64,000 nucleotides of DNA from Acidobacteriota bacterium (GTDB lineage: Bacteria > Acidobacteriota > Terriglobia > Terriglobales > Acidobacteriaceae): the NCBI GenBank assembly GCA_021836865.1, contig JAKBHH010000001.1, positions 32,001 through 96,000 on the forward strand, written 5' to 3'. Shown here piece after piece: positions 9,209 to 17,700 of the stretch (its first letter is position 1; each line of letters starts with the position of its first letter). The notes under the pieces are model-generated. The model did no database searches, was not told the origin of the DNA, and saw nothing but the letters and a program-made list of their open reading frames with translations. Both the position numbers and the translations under genes were made by a program.

Positions 9209-9249
9209 ACACTTCGGGGGACGCACCAAGCGTCCCCCGAAGTGTTTTT
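9209..9249 (+). terminator. Perfect intrinsic terminator after the small basic gene
   Basis: A 16-base perfect stem (9209-9224 with 9230-9245, ACACTTCGGGGGACGC and its complement) with loop ACCAA, running into TTTTT at 9245-9249. Confidence 0.92.
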
Positions 9250-9329
9250 GCGCTCAGTGTGCCCGCGCACCGCTCCACAAGCGGGGAAACGAGTAGACTG
9301 AAGGCCGCATCACCGTACGGAGAACGACC

Positions 9330-10061
9330 ATGACACGCCGCCGATGGATCGCCGAACACTGGGATGAAGCCACTGCAACACTCATGGGCGCACAGGCTGA
9401 GCACATGGCCCGCGTGCTCCGCGCACAGCCCGGCATGGAGGCTGACGTCGTCGCCGGCGGTCACGTCTTCCACGCCGTCGTTGCCGCCGTAACGCCCGGC
9501 GAAGTCCGCTTCAATCTGCTCACCGAGCTCGATGCCCAGGCTGCTCTACCCGTAACTTTGGTCATGGCCATCTACAAGTTCGATCACATGGAGTGGGCCA
9601 TCGAGAAGGCCACCGAGTTGGGCGTCGGCGTCATTGCGCCCGTCATCGCGCGCCGCACAGAAAAGCATCTCGCCCTCGCCGCAGACAAGCGCGTCGAGCG
9701 CTGGCGGCGCCTCGCGCATGAGGCCGCCCAGCAGTCGCGCCGCTCCGATGTCCCTCTCATCTACGATCCCGTCCCGCTTACCGCACGTGCCTCTGTCGCG
9801 CCAGGCGGCGCGCGCCTCGTGCTCGCGGAGCAGGAGCGCTCCACAACCCTGCGCAACGCTCTCGATGAAATTCTTCGCACGGCACAGTCTGAGTTGCCCT
9901 CGCTTGAGCTCGCCATAGGTCCTGAGGGCGGATGGGCTCCGAATGAAGAGGCGCTCTTTGACGCCAACGGATGGCGCGCCGTCTCGCTCGGCCCACGCAT
10001 CCTGCGCGCGGAAACAGCCGCCATTGCGGCCCTGTCCGTTGTCGCGTCGTTGCTGGAGTAG
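9330..10061 (+). CDS. rsmE: 16S rRNA (uracil-1498-N3)-methyltransferase
   Basis: A 243-residue protein with the RsmE layout: an N-terminal PUA-like beta domain (RRRWIAEH..., to about residue 75) and a C-terminal SPOUT domain. It has the YKFDHMEWAIEKATELGV helix and the knot motifs LAIGPEGGW (about 194-202) and SLGPRILRAETA (about 220-231) that bind S-adenosylmethionine. It methylates N3 of U1498 in helix 44 of 16S rRNA. Upstream is the terminator of the small basic gene, so it has its own promoter, and it converges with the altronate dehydratase gene. Confidence 0.95.
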   Translation: MTRRRWIAEHWDEATATLMGAQAEHMARVLRAQPGMEADVVAGGHVFHAVVAAVTPGEVRFNLLTELDAQAALPVTLVMAIYKFDHMEWAIEKATELGVGVIAPVIARRTEKHLALAADKRVERWRRLAHEAAQQSRRSDVPLIYDPVPLTARASVAPGGARLVLAEQERSTTLRNALDEILRTAQSELPSLELAIGPEGGWAPNEEALFDANGWRAVSLGPRILRAETAAIAALSVVASLLE

Positions 10062-10086
10062 CTCCGGAGCATTGCCCCGCGCCCGT

Positions 10087-11715
10087 CTACAACGACACTC
10101 CGCGCTTCCATGGAATGAAGTCGTTCTGGCCCAGCAGCTCAGCCTTGGTCAGCCGCGTGCCGCTTGCCACCTCGATGACCAGGTCGATTAGTTGCGCCGC
10201 GCATTCGGCAATCGTCGCCTCGCCCGTCACAATCCCGCCCGCGTCAAAATCGATGATGTCGCCCATCCGCTCGGCCAGAGTCGAGTTCGTCGAAATCTTC
10301 ACCACCGGCGCAATCGGATTGCCCGTCGGCGTTCCCAGCCCTGTCGTAAACAGCACCAGGTTCGCGCCCGCGCCCGCCTGCGCCGTCACGCATTCGACAT
10401 CATTGCCCGGAGTACACAGCAGGTTCAGTCCCGGCGTCGTCGCGTACTCGGGAAAATCCAGCACAGCGCGCACCGGCGAAACGCCGCCCTTCCGCGCCGC
10501 GCCCGCCGACTTGATCGCATCCGTGATCAGACCGTCCTCGATGTTCCCCGGCGACGGATTCATCTCGAATCCCGACTGCACAGCTCGCGCCCGCGCCGCA
10601 TAAGCCTGCATCAGATCGTAAAAACGCTGCGCCAGCGCATCTGTCGCGCAGCGATTGATCAGCTCCTGCTCCACGCCGTGCAGCTCGGGAAACTCGCTCA
10701 GCAGCGTCTTGCCGCCAAGCCCCACCAGCAGATCCGACAAGTATCCGATTGCCGGATTCGCCGAAATCCCGCTGAACCCGTCTGACCCGCCGCACTTCAA
10801 TCCCACCGTCAGCGCGGCCAGAGGAGCCACCGCGCGCCGCGCGCCATCCGCCTTTTCCAGCGCGGCAAAAGTCTCATTCAGCGCGCGTGCCATCAGCACG
10901 CTCTCGCGTCCGGTCTTCTGCTGATCAAAAACCAGCACCGGTTTCTCCATCTGCGGGTCGCGCGCCCGCAGCTCCTCCATCAGCATCGCGGCCTGCGCAT
11001 TCTGGCAGCCCAGGCTCAGCACCGTCGCGCCCGCCACGTTGGGATGATGAATATAGCCCGCCAGCAGCCCGCACAGCGCCTGCGCATCCTGGCGCGTGCC
11101 GCCGCAGCCGCCCTGGTGCGTCAGGAATCGGATACCGTCCACATGCGCAAACACGCGCGCCGACCGCGCCGCCGCAACCTCCGCGCTTCCATCGCCGCTC
11201 GTCCGCTGCTTCACCAGCGCTCGCACGTGCTGCCGATAGCTGCTCTGCGCATTGCCGTAACCCAGCTCTTCTTCCAGCGCTTCCTTCATCCGCTCCACGT
11301 TGCGGTTTTCGCAAAAGACCAGCGGCAGCACCAGCCAGTAGTTACGCGTGCCCACCTGCCCATCCGCGCGGTGGTAGCCCATAAATGTACGCCCCGCCCA
11401 CGGCGCAGTATCCGGCAGGTGAAAGGAAACCGGGCGCCGCGTGGCCGTGTACTCTTCCGCGCGGTGCCGCACGTTGCGCGGCGTCAGCAGTCCACCCCGC
11501 GGAATCGCCGCGGTCGCTTCGCCCACCACCATGCCGTACATGCGAATCAGATCGCCCGGCGCAAGATCCGCCAGCGCCAGCTTGTGCTTCGCGGGAATGG
11601 CTTGCGCCACCAGGCAGCGCCCTGTGGCATACTCCACTTCCATGCCCGCGGACAGCGGCGCAAGAGCTACCAGAACGTTGTCGCGCGGATCAATGTGCAG
11701 TACGGTCTCCGCCAT
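10087..11715 (-). CDS. uxaA: Altronate dehydratase family protein
   Basis: Start at 11715 is preceded on the minus strand by GAGGGAGA at good spacing. An upstream Met at 11805 would add 30 unrelated residues. The 542-residue product has an N-terminal SAF-like domain (about 1-95) and a large C-terminal dehydratase domain with MGYHRADGQVGTRNYW, HQGGCGGTR, GLKCGGSDGFSG and CTPGND. This is the arrangement of altronate/galactarate dehydratases, which use a metal to turn D-altronate into 2-keto-3-deoxygluconate. It is divergent from a zinc alcohol dehydrogenase with 151 bases between them, suggesting one shared control region for a hexuronate or aldonate pathway. Galactarate or another sugar acid cannot be excluded as substrate. 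Confidence 0.85.
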   Translation of the reverse strand: MAETVLHIDPRDNVLVALAPLSAGMEVEYATGRCLVAQAIPAKHKLALADLAPGDLIRMYGMVVGEATAAIPRGGLLTPRNVRHRAEEYTATRRPVSFHLPDTAPWAGRTFMGYHRADGQVGTRNYWLVLPLVFCENRNVERMKEALEEELGYGNAQSSYRQHVRALVKQRTSGDGSAEVAAARSARVFAHVDGIRFLTHQGGCGGTRQDAQALCGLLAGYIHHPNVAGATVLSLGCQNAQAAMLMEELRARDPQMEKPVLVFDQQKTGRESVLMARALNETFAALEKADGARRAVAPLAALTVGLKCGGSDGFSGISANPAIGYLSDLLVGLGGKTLLSEFPELHGVEQELINRCATDALAQRFYDLMQAYAARARAVQSGFEMNPSPGNIEDGLITDAIKSAGAARKGGVSPVRAVLDFPEYATTPGLNLLCTPGNDVECVTAQAGAGANLVLFTTGLGTPTGNPIAPVVKISTNSTLAERMGDIIDFDAGGIVTGEATIAECAAQLIDLVIEVASGTRLTKAELLGQNDFIPWKRGVSL

Positions 11716-11866
11716 CCATCTCCCTCGGCAATTCTCTATCGGCAGCGTGCGCATCGCGTCGCTACTGCCCAGCATACAACGTGCAGTGCGGTGCCCGTCG
11801 CGCACTCCGCCCGTCCCGCCGTATCATCAATCTTTCATCCTGAATAAATCTACGCAGGAGTCGAGC

Positions 11867-12883
11867 ATGAAAGCCGTTGTCCTTGAAGGCCCAGGTCGGG
11901 CTGCATGTCAATCCGTTCCTGAACCCGCCCCGCCCGCCGCTGATACCGTGCTCGTGCGCGTGCGCAAGGTCGGCCTCTGCGGCAGCGATCTCAACTCCTA
12001 TCGCGGCCGCAATCCGCTCGTCACCTTCCCGCGCATTCCGGGCCATGAGGTCGCCGCCACCATCGTCCAGGCCGCTCCCGCGTATCCCCAGTGGGCCGTC
12101 GGCATGGCCGTCACCCTCGCGCCTTATTCCAACTGTGGCCAGTGCCCCGCCTGCCTGCGCGGACGCCCCAACGCCTGCCAGTTCAATCAGACACTCGGCG
12201 TGCAGCGCGATGGCGCGCTCACTGAGACCATCGCCGTTCCCGCCTCGCGCCTCTTCAGCGCCAGCCTCAGTCTCAAGGAGCTCTGCCTCGTTGAGCCGCT
12301 CACCGTCGGCTTTCACGCCGCTGCGCGCGGCCGCGTCGCGCCAGAGGAGATCGTCGCCGTCATCGGCTGCGGCGGCGTCGGCCTCGGCGCAGTCGCCGGC
12401 GCGGCCTTTCGCGGTGCCACCGTCATCGCCATTGACCTCGACGACGCCAAGCTCGCCACCGCGCAAAAGGCCGGCGCCGCGCACACCATACACACCGCAC
12501 GACAGGATCTGCACGCCGCGCTCGCCGAGCTCACCGGCGGCCGCGGCCCAGACGTCGTCATTGAGGCCATCGGCCTTCCGCAGACCTTTCGCGCCGCCGT
12601 CGAAGAGGTCGCCTTCACCGGCCGCGTCGTCTACATCGGCTACGCCAAAGAACCCGTCGCCTATGAAACGCGCCTCTTCGTCCAGAAAGAGCTCGACATC
12701 CTCGGCTCGCGCAACGCGCTGCCTGAGGACTTCCGCTCCGTCATCCGCATGTTGGAGGAGCATCGCTTTCCCGTCGACGACACCGTCACGCACATTGTCC
12801 CCATGGAAGAGACGCCGGCCATCCTCGCCGCGTGGGATCGCGACCCCGCCCGCTTCACCAAAATCATGATCGACGTCAGCTAA
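11867..12883 (+). CDS. Zinc-dependent alcohol/polyol dehydrogenase (MDR family)
   Basis: ATG 11867 has AGGAG at 11856-11860. The 338-residue product is a medium-chain dehydrogenase: catalytic zinc ligands C38 (in LCGSD) and H60-E61 (PGHE), the structural zinc lobe CGQCPACLRGRPNAC at about 90-104, and the Rossmann motif GCGGVGLGAV with an acidic residue (AIDLDD) after the second strand, which favours NAD. Closest in style to sorbitol or L-galactonate/L-threonine-type dehydrogenases. Being divergent from uxaA, it may oxidise a sugar acid or alditol that feeds altronate or tagaturonate (inference). Confidence 0.88.
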   Translation: MKAVVLEGPGRAACQSVPEPAPPAADTVLVRVRKVGLCGSDLNSYRGRNPLVTFPRIPGHEVAATIVQAAPAYPQWAVGMAVTLAPYSNCGQCPACLRGRPNACQFNQTLGVQRDGALTETIAVPASRLFSASLSLKELCLVEPLTVGFHAAARGRVAPEEIVAVIGCGGVGLGAVAGAAFRGATVIAIDLDDAKLATAQKAGAAHTIHTARQDLHAALAELTGGRGPDVVIEAIGLPQTFRAAVEEVAFTGRVVYIGYAKEPVAYETRLFVQKELDILGSRNALPEDFRSVIRMLEEHRFPVDDTVTHIVPMEETPAILAAWDRDPARFTKIMIDVS

Positions 12884-12898
12884 GAGACCTTACCCAAC

Positions 12899-13095
12899 CG
12901 GGTGCCGGGTGCCCCATTCAAGGTTTCCACGTAAGTGGAGACCTTGGGTGGGAGAGCACAACCCTGAATCGAGATGGAGCCGCATCGCCACTTTCGGCCA
13001 AGGTGTGAAACGCACAACCTGAGCTCACCACTCAACCGTGTGCCCCATCCATTTTGTCTGCATCAGCAGACGAAATGGGTGGGCGTGAGACATCC
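12899..13095. repeat. Two family-1 intergenic hairpin repeats
   Basis: First unit at about 12909-12957: GTGCCCCATTC, stem AAGGTTTCCAC / GTGGAGACCTT, TGGGTGGGA. Second at about 13041-13083: GTGCCCCATCC, stem TTTTGTCTGC / GCAGACGAAA, TGGGTGGG. The conserved ends are the same but the stems are different sequences that still pair, so structure rather than sequence is conserved. Confidence 0.85.
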
Positions 13096-13097
13096 CA

Positions 13098-13826
13098 CTA
13101 CACATGCGCCAGCCGCAGCAGCACCCCCGCCAGCACGCCGCCCACCAGCGGCCCCAGCACAGGAATCGCCGCATAGCTCCAGTTCGATCCGCCCTTGCCG
13201 GGAATCGGCGCCAGCGCATGAATCAGTCTCGGCCCCAGGTCGCGCGCCGGGTTAATCGCGTAGCCTGTCGTCCCGCCGAGCGAAAGGCCAATGCCCCACA
13301 CCAGGCTCGCCACCAGCCACTGCCCCACGCCCGCCGCCGGCCCCGTCGCAGACACACCATGCGAGCCGATCGACCCCGCCACCACCACCAGCACCATCGT
13401 GCCAATCACTTCGCCCAGAAAATTGAACACCGGGCTCCGCACCGCGCCGTTGGTGCAGAAGATGCCCAGCTTCGCTCCGGCGTCGGGCGTCAGCTTCCAG
13501 TGCGGGCCATAGTGCACCACCGTCAGCGCCGCGCCGCACATGCCGCCCAGCAACTGCGCCAGCCACAGGCTCAGCATGTGCGAGTAGTCGCCGCTTGAAA
13601 CCGCGCTCGCCAGCGTAATCGCCGGATTCAGATTCGCCCCCGGACTGCCGAAGGCCTGCGCCACCAGCACGCCGCACAGCACCGCCAGCGCCCATCCCGT
13701 CGTCACCACCATCCAGCCCGCGTCGGCCGCATACGACTTGCGCAGCGTCACGCCCGCGCAAACGCCATTGCCCAGCAGCACCAGAACCAGCGTGCCTATC
13801 CATTCGCCAAACCACACCGAGTGCAT
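13098..13826 (-). CDS. Aquaporin / glycerol uptake facilitator (MIP family)
   Basis: Starts at ATG 13826 (a TTG one codon earlier is unnecessary) with AGAGGAAG upstream on the minus strand. The 242-residue protein has six transmembrane helices and the two pore half-helices: ANLNPAIT with N67-P68-A69 and YAINPARDLGPR with N192-P193-A194. The Asp after NPAR (D196) is the residue typical of glycerol facilitators rather than strict water channels. It should passively transport glycerol or related small polyols through the inner membrane. No glycerol kinase is adjacent. Confidence 0.92.
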   Translation of the reverse strand: MHSVWFGEWIGTLVLVLLGNGVCAGVTLRKSYAADAGWMVVTTGWALAVLCGVLVAQAFGSPGANLNPAITLASAVSSGDYSHMLSLWLAQLLGGMCGAALTVVHYGPHWKLTPDAGAKLGIFCTNGAVRSPVFNFLGEVIGTMVLVVVAGSIGSHGVSATGPAAGVGQWLVASLVWGIGLSLGGTTGYAINPARDLGPRLIHALAPIPGKGGSNWSYAAIPVLGPLVGGVLAGVLLRLAHV

Positions 13827-14008
13827 CAAGGCTTCCTCTTGACCCTCTCACGCGCCGGGCATGCACACACGCTCCGCCTGGCCGCAATCGAAAGTTGAAT
13901 TCTCTGAACCCTCGCATTCTCCAGCACGCGGCCCCGCATCGCCAAGAGCCGGCAACCTGTCAAGTCCCGCGCCTCACCGTGCAAGGCTCAAATCATTGAA
14001 AACACGGG
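13827..14008. other. Gene-free stretch between glpF-type gene and the phage cluster
   Basis: About 180 bases with no coding signal or recognised repeat. It borders the conserved element that begins at 14009 and the further non-coding leader up to 14268. Confidence 0.5.
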
Positions 14009-14065
14009 TTGAAAAACTTGCTCCGAGTTTGCAGGTTAATTCCCTCCATTTCGCTATCCTGAATA
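14009..14065 (+). promoter_or_regulatory. Conserved upstream element, copy A
   Basis: A ~57-base block containing GAAAAACTTGCTCCGAG, TTTGCAGGTTAATTCCC and TTTCGCTATC. It matches, with small gaps, a block at 22763-22820. Both copies sit 200 bases or so upstream of a gene run of the phage cluster, so a shared promoter or regulator site is likely. Similarity is seen directly; function is inferred. Confidence 0.6.
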
Positions 14066-14268
14066 CATTCCAGAAACAGAAGCAAGGCTAAAGGAGAGCG
14101 CGTGTTGCTCTTCTCATTCTTTTCGGACTCCTGCCGCGGACTCTGTGCCGTCGAAATGAGCCTGAAAGCAACGGCGCGGATCGCGACTCCGGCGCGGAGT
14201 CGCTGGGCAAACCATCCGCTGCACCGGGTCACAACCGCGGAAGGCTGTCCGGGATTGGCGGACAGAAA

Positions 14269-14622
14269 ATGGAAACGCAGAACAAATTCGTGGGGATGCA
14301 ATCGCCACGCATATCGGAAACGGAACAGGAACCACCCGTACTCAACGGCGCTGAGCAAATGCGACTTGCCGCGGACATCGTCCTGCGGGAAAAAAGCCTT
14401 GACATCGCAGACGCGCTGGCAGACAGCAGTAAGCAGGGCCACATCCAGTGTGCCAGGTTCCTCTATGACCTCGCCGAGCGCTACGGAGCAATCGCGCAAA
14501 AGCAGACGGAGGAGCAAGACCAAAGCATCGCTGCCCAGTGGGCGGCGGAGGCTGAGTGGACGGGGCAAAGCTGTGAAGAAAATGCGGAAACAAACGGCGG
14601 GTGCCGCGAGCCCGAGGGCTGA
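14269..14622 (+). CDS. Conserved-looking small protein, unknown function
   Basis: A 117-residue soluble, acidic, helix-rich protein with no signal peptide. The central part (EKSLDIADALADSSKQGHIQ, then CARFLYDLAERYG) looks like a structured helical pair and is the kind of small protein repeatedly seen in Acidobacteria. I cannot name a function. There is no strong Shine-Dalgarno, and the start could be a few codons different. It is the first gene after conserved element A and precedes the tail-fibre-like gene, so it may be co-transcribed with the phage cluster. Confidence 0.6.
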   Translation: METQNKFVGMQSPRISETEQEPPVLNGAEQMRLAADIVLREKSLDIADALADSSKQGHIQCARFLYDLAERYGAIAQKQTEEQDQSIAAQWAAEAEWTGQSCEENAETNGGCREPEG

Positions 14623-14682
14623 GCGGCTCGCGCCGGATTGTTCCCAGGCATCAAACCTCAACAGGAACGGTCCAACACAACT

Positions 14683-14740
14683 GGGCCATCGCCTGCGGGG
14701 CGCGGCAGTCAAGTGCCGCGCAACCTGACGACGATGGCCC
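14683..14740 (+). terminator. Long hairpin before the tail-fibre gene
   Basis: Outer stem GGGCCATCG (14683-14691) with CGATGGCCC (14732-14740), and an inner perfect stem CGCGGCA (14701-14707) with TGCCGCG (14714-14720). No T-run follows (TTCGGGC), so it is a structured leader or weak terminator rather than a clear stop. Confidence 0.45.
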
Positions 14741-14770
14741 TTCGGGCTATAACCGCAGAAGGAAGATAAG

Positions 14771-17700
14771 ATGAACCTCACGAAACTCGATTCGATGCGC
14801 GCCGCCAGGTGGCTCGCCACTGGCCTGCTCGGCATGGCGCTTGCGGGTCTGGCCTGCGCGCAGGGCGTCACCACAACCACCGTGCAGGGAACCGTCTATC
14901 TGGCCAACGGCCAGCCGGGCTCGGGAACCGTCCTCATCAGTTGGCCCTCCTTCACCACCGCCGGCGGCGCGCTCGTCGCAGCCGGCAACACAACCGCCAC
15001 CATCGGCGCGGATGGCTTCCTCAGTGTGAACCTCGCGCCCAATCTCGGCTCATCGCCCGCCGGACTCTTTTACACAGCCGTCTTTCAAATGAGCGACGGC
15101 TCCTACAGCACGCAATACTGGGTCGTGCCCGCCGCATCGCAGGCCGCCCTCGCCGCCGTCCAGTCGCAGATCATGCCCTCCGTGCAGGCCGTGCAGGCTG
15201 TCAACAAGGCCTATGTCGATCAGGCCATCCAGGCCGTCACCGCCAGCACGCTCGCGCCTTCCGGCGGCACCCTCACCGGCCCGCTCTACCTCAGCGGCGA
15301 CCCCACACAATCCCTTCAGGCCGCGGACAAGCACTACGTCGACGCCTCCTTCAGTCAGGCCCTGCCGCTCACCGGCGGCACGCTCACCGGCCCCGTTACC
15401 GCCACGCAAATCGGCGCAGCGATTCAGGTCGATCAGATGTCCGGCGCCGACTTCGGCGCAAAGCTGCAATCCTGCCTGGCCGGCATCAGCAGCACCTACG
15501 GCGGCACATGTGACGCGCGCAACTTCTCCGGCGCCCTCGCCATGGCCGCCAATGTCACCATCTCCACCGCCAACACCACCGTGCTTCTGCCCTGCGCCAC
15601 CATCAACACTGCGGATCAAATCCTCGTCACCGCGGGCACGCGCAATGTCTCGCTGCGCGGCTGCGCGCTGCGCGGTTCCAGCGCTGCCAGCGGCACACTC
15701 GGCGGCACCGTCTTCGCGTACTCCGGCTCAGCCGCCATGATCCAGGTTGGCGACCCCACCTACGCCGCCGACACGCAGGGCTTCCATCTCGACAACGCCG
15801 TCCTCAACACCACCGCCTCCGCCAGCGCCACCGCGCAGGGCCTCCGGGCCTACCGCACGCAGGAGCTCGACCTCGAAAGCCTCTACTTCCAGGGCAACTC
15901 CAACCAGACCGCCCTCACCCTCGACGGCACCGGGAACTACACCGGCGGCACCTTCTATGACGACGCCTTCACCGGCTTCCTCATCGCCGTCAACGCCATC
16001 GGCCACCAGGTCGCGAATCCCGCCACCACGGACTGGCTCAACGCCAGCACCTTCGTCCGCCTTCACATCGACTGCCCTACCGCAAGCGGCAATCCCATCC
16101 CAGGCGCCACCGGCATCAACCTGGCGCAGGGCGACGGCAACACCTTCACCGGTGGCGATGTCGAAGGCTGCTCCACCGCGCTGCACCTCGGCCCCAACGC
16201 GCAAAACAATACCATCGTCGGCCTGCGCAATGAGAACTCCGCAAGCCAGGTCATCGCCGACGTCGGCAGCGCCTACAACAACTGGATCACCGGCGGCACC
16301 ATGTTCTCCGGCAAACTCACTGACAACGGCACGCGCAACAGCTTCCTTGATACCTTCCATCGCAGCTTCAACGGCATCAACGGCGACTGGTACGGCTCGC
16401 AGCAGGACGCAACCGTCACCAACCACTTCCGCCTCGGCACCGGCGCCGGCAACGAGCGCGGCCTTCTGGATCGCTACCAGACCGACTCCGGCTATCGCTG
16501 GACAGCCGGCCTCAGCGACGCCGCCGCGGGCGAGCAGTTCTACCAGGTGCTCGACGAGCTGAACAACGTCTATCGCCTCTCCATCGGCCAGTACAACAAC
16601 GGCCAGTCCAGCACCAACAACCAGACCGTCCTCAACGCCGCGGGCTCCGGTGCCGTCGTCCTCAACGGCTCCAGCAACTCCGGCACCGGCGGCGTCATCT
16701 TCGGCTCCGGCGGACCCAGCGAAGCCACCGTCGCCACCATCAGCAACACCGGCAACGCCCAGTTCAACGGGACGTTGCAGGTCGCGGGCCCATCCACCTT
16801 CACCTCATCCGCCACCGTGCGCAACCAGGCCGATGCCGAGATCGACGCATTGCTATGGGCCGGCCTCACCGCAGAGCAGAAGGAGTCCTTCATCTACAAG
16901 GACCACACCGGTCTGAGCCAGTGGTACATGGTCAAGGACGCAAGTAACAACTGGGCCCTCAACTCCGCCACCGGCGGCCTTGACAGCATCAAGGCGTATC
17001 AGAGCACCAACTCCGGCGACACTTACATCAACGCCTCCAACGCAGCCGGCGTCGTGCGCGTCAACTACGAGCCCGGCGCAGGCACGGCCTTCAACGTCTA
17101 CGGCGGCGGCAGCAGCGCGCTCTACGCCAGCTTCAGCGGCACAAAGGCCATCAAGCTGCCCGGCCTTGCCGCGGCCAGCGGAACGAACTGTCTGCAGATC
17201 GACAACTCCGGCTACATCACCAACACCGGCGCGGCCTGCGGCTCCGCCAGCACCACCGGCACCGTCAATGGAGGCTCCGCCGGACAGATCGCCTTCTACA
17301 ACTCCACCGGCACCGCCATCAGCGGCATGAGCGCCGTCCCCGTCAGCGCAGGCGGAACCGGCACCACCACGCCGGCGGGAGCACTGGCAAACCTGGGTGG
17401 CCTTCCCCTTGCCGGCGGTACCCTCACCGGTCCACTCATCGCCAGCGTCAATGAGCAGTTCAACGTGATGGCCCCTCCCTACAACGCCAAAGGCGATGGC
17501 GTTACAGACGACACTGCAGCAATCAACTCCGCTATTACGGCGGCGGGCGCTGCGGGCGTTGTGGTTCTGCCGCCCGGCTACGCATTTAAGGTAAGCGCAC
17601 TCACCTTGCAGAACTACACAAAGATCAGCGCGAGCGGCGCGAAGCTGATTCCGTCCACTGCCAATCAGACGCTACTCACGATTCCAGCAGGCCCAAGCTT

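Noticed and set aside
12974..13255. ORF across family-1 repeat
   Set aside because: Composed of repeat and glpF-type shadow sequence.
14102..14728. 208-residue ORF before the tail-fibre gene
   Set aside because: Overlaps the better frame at 14269; Arg/Ser-rich with no structure, and ends in the hairpin region.
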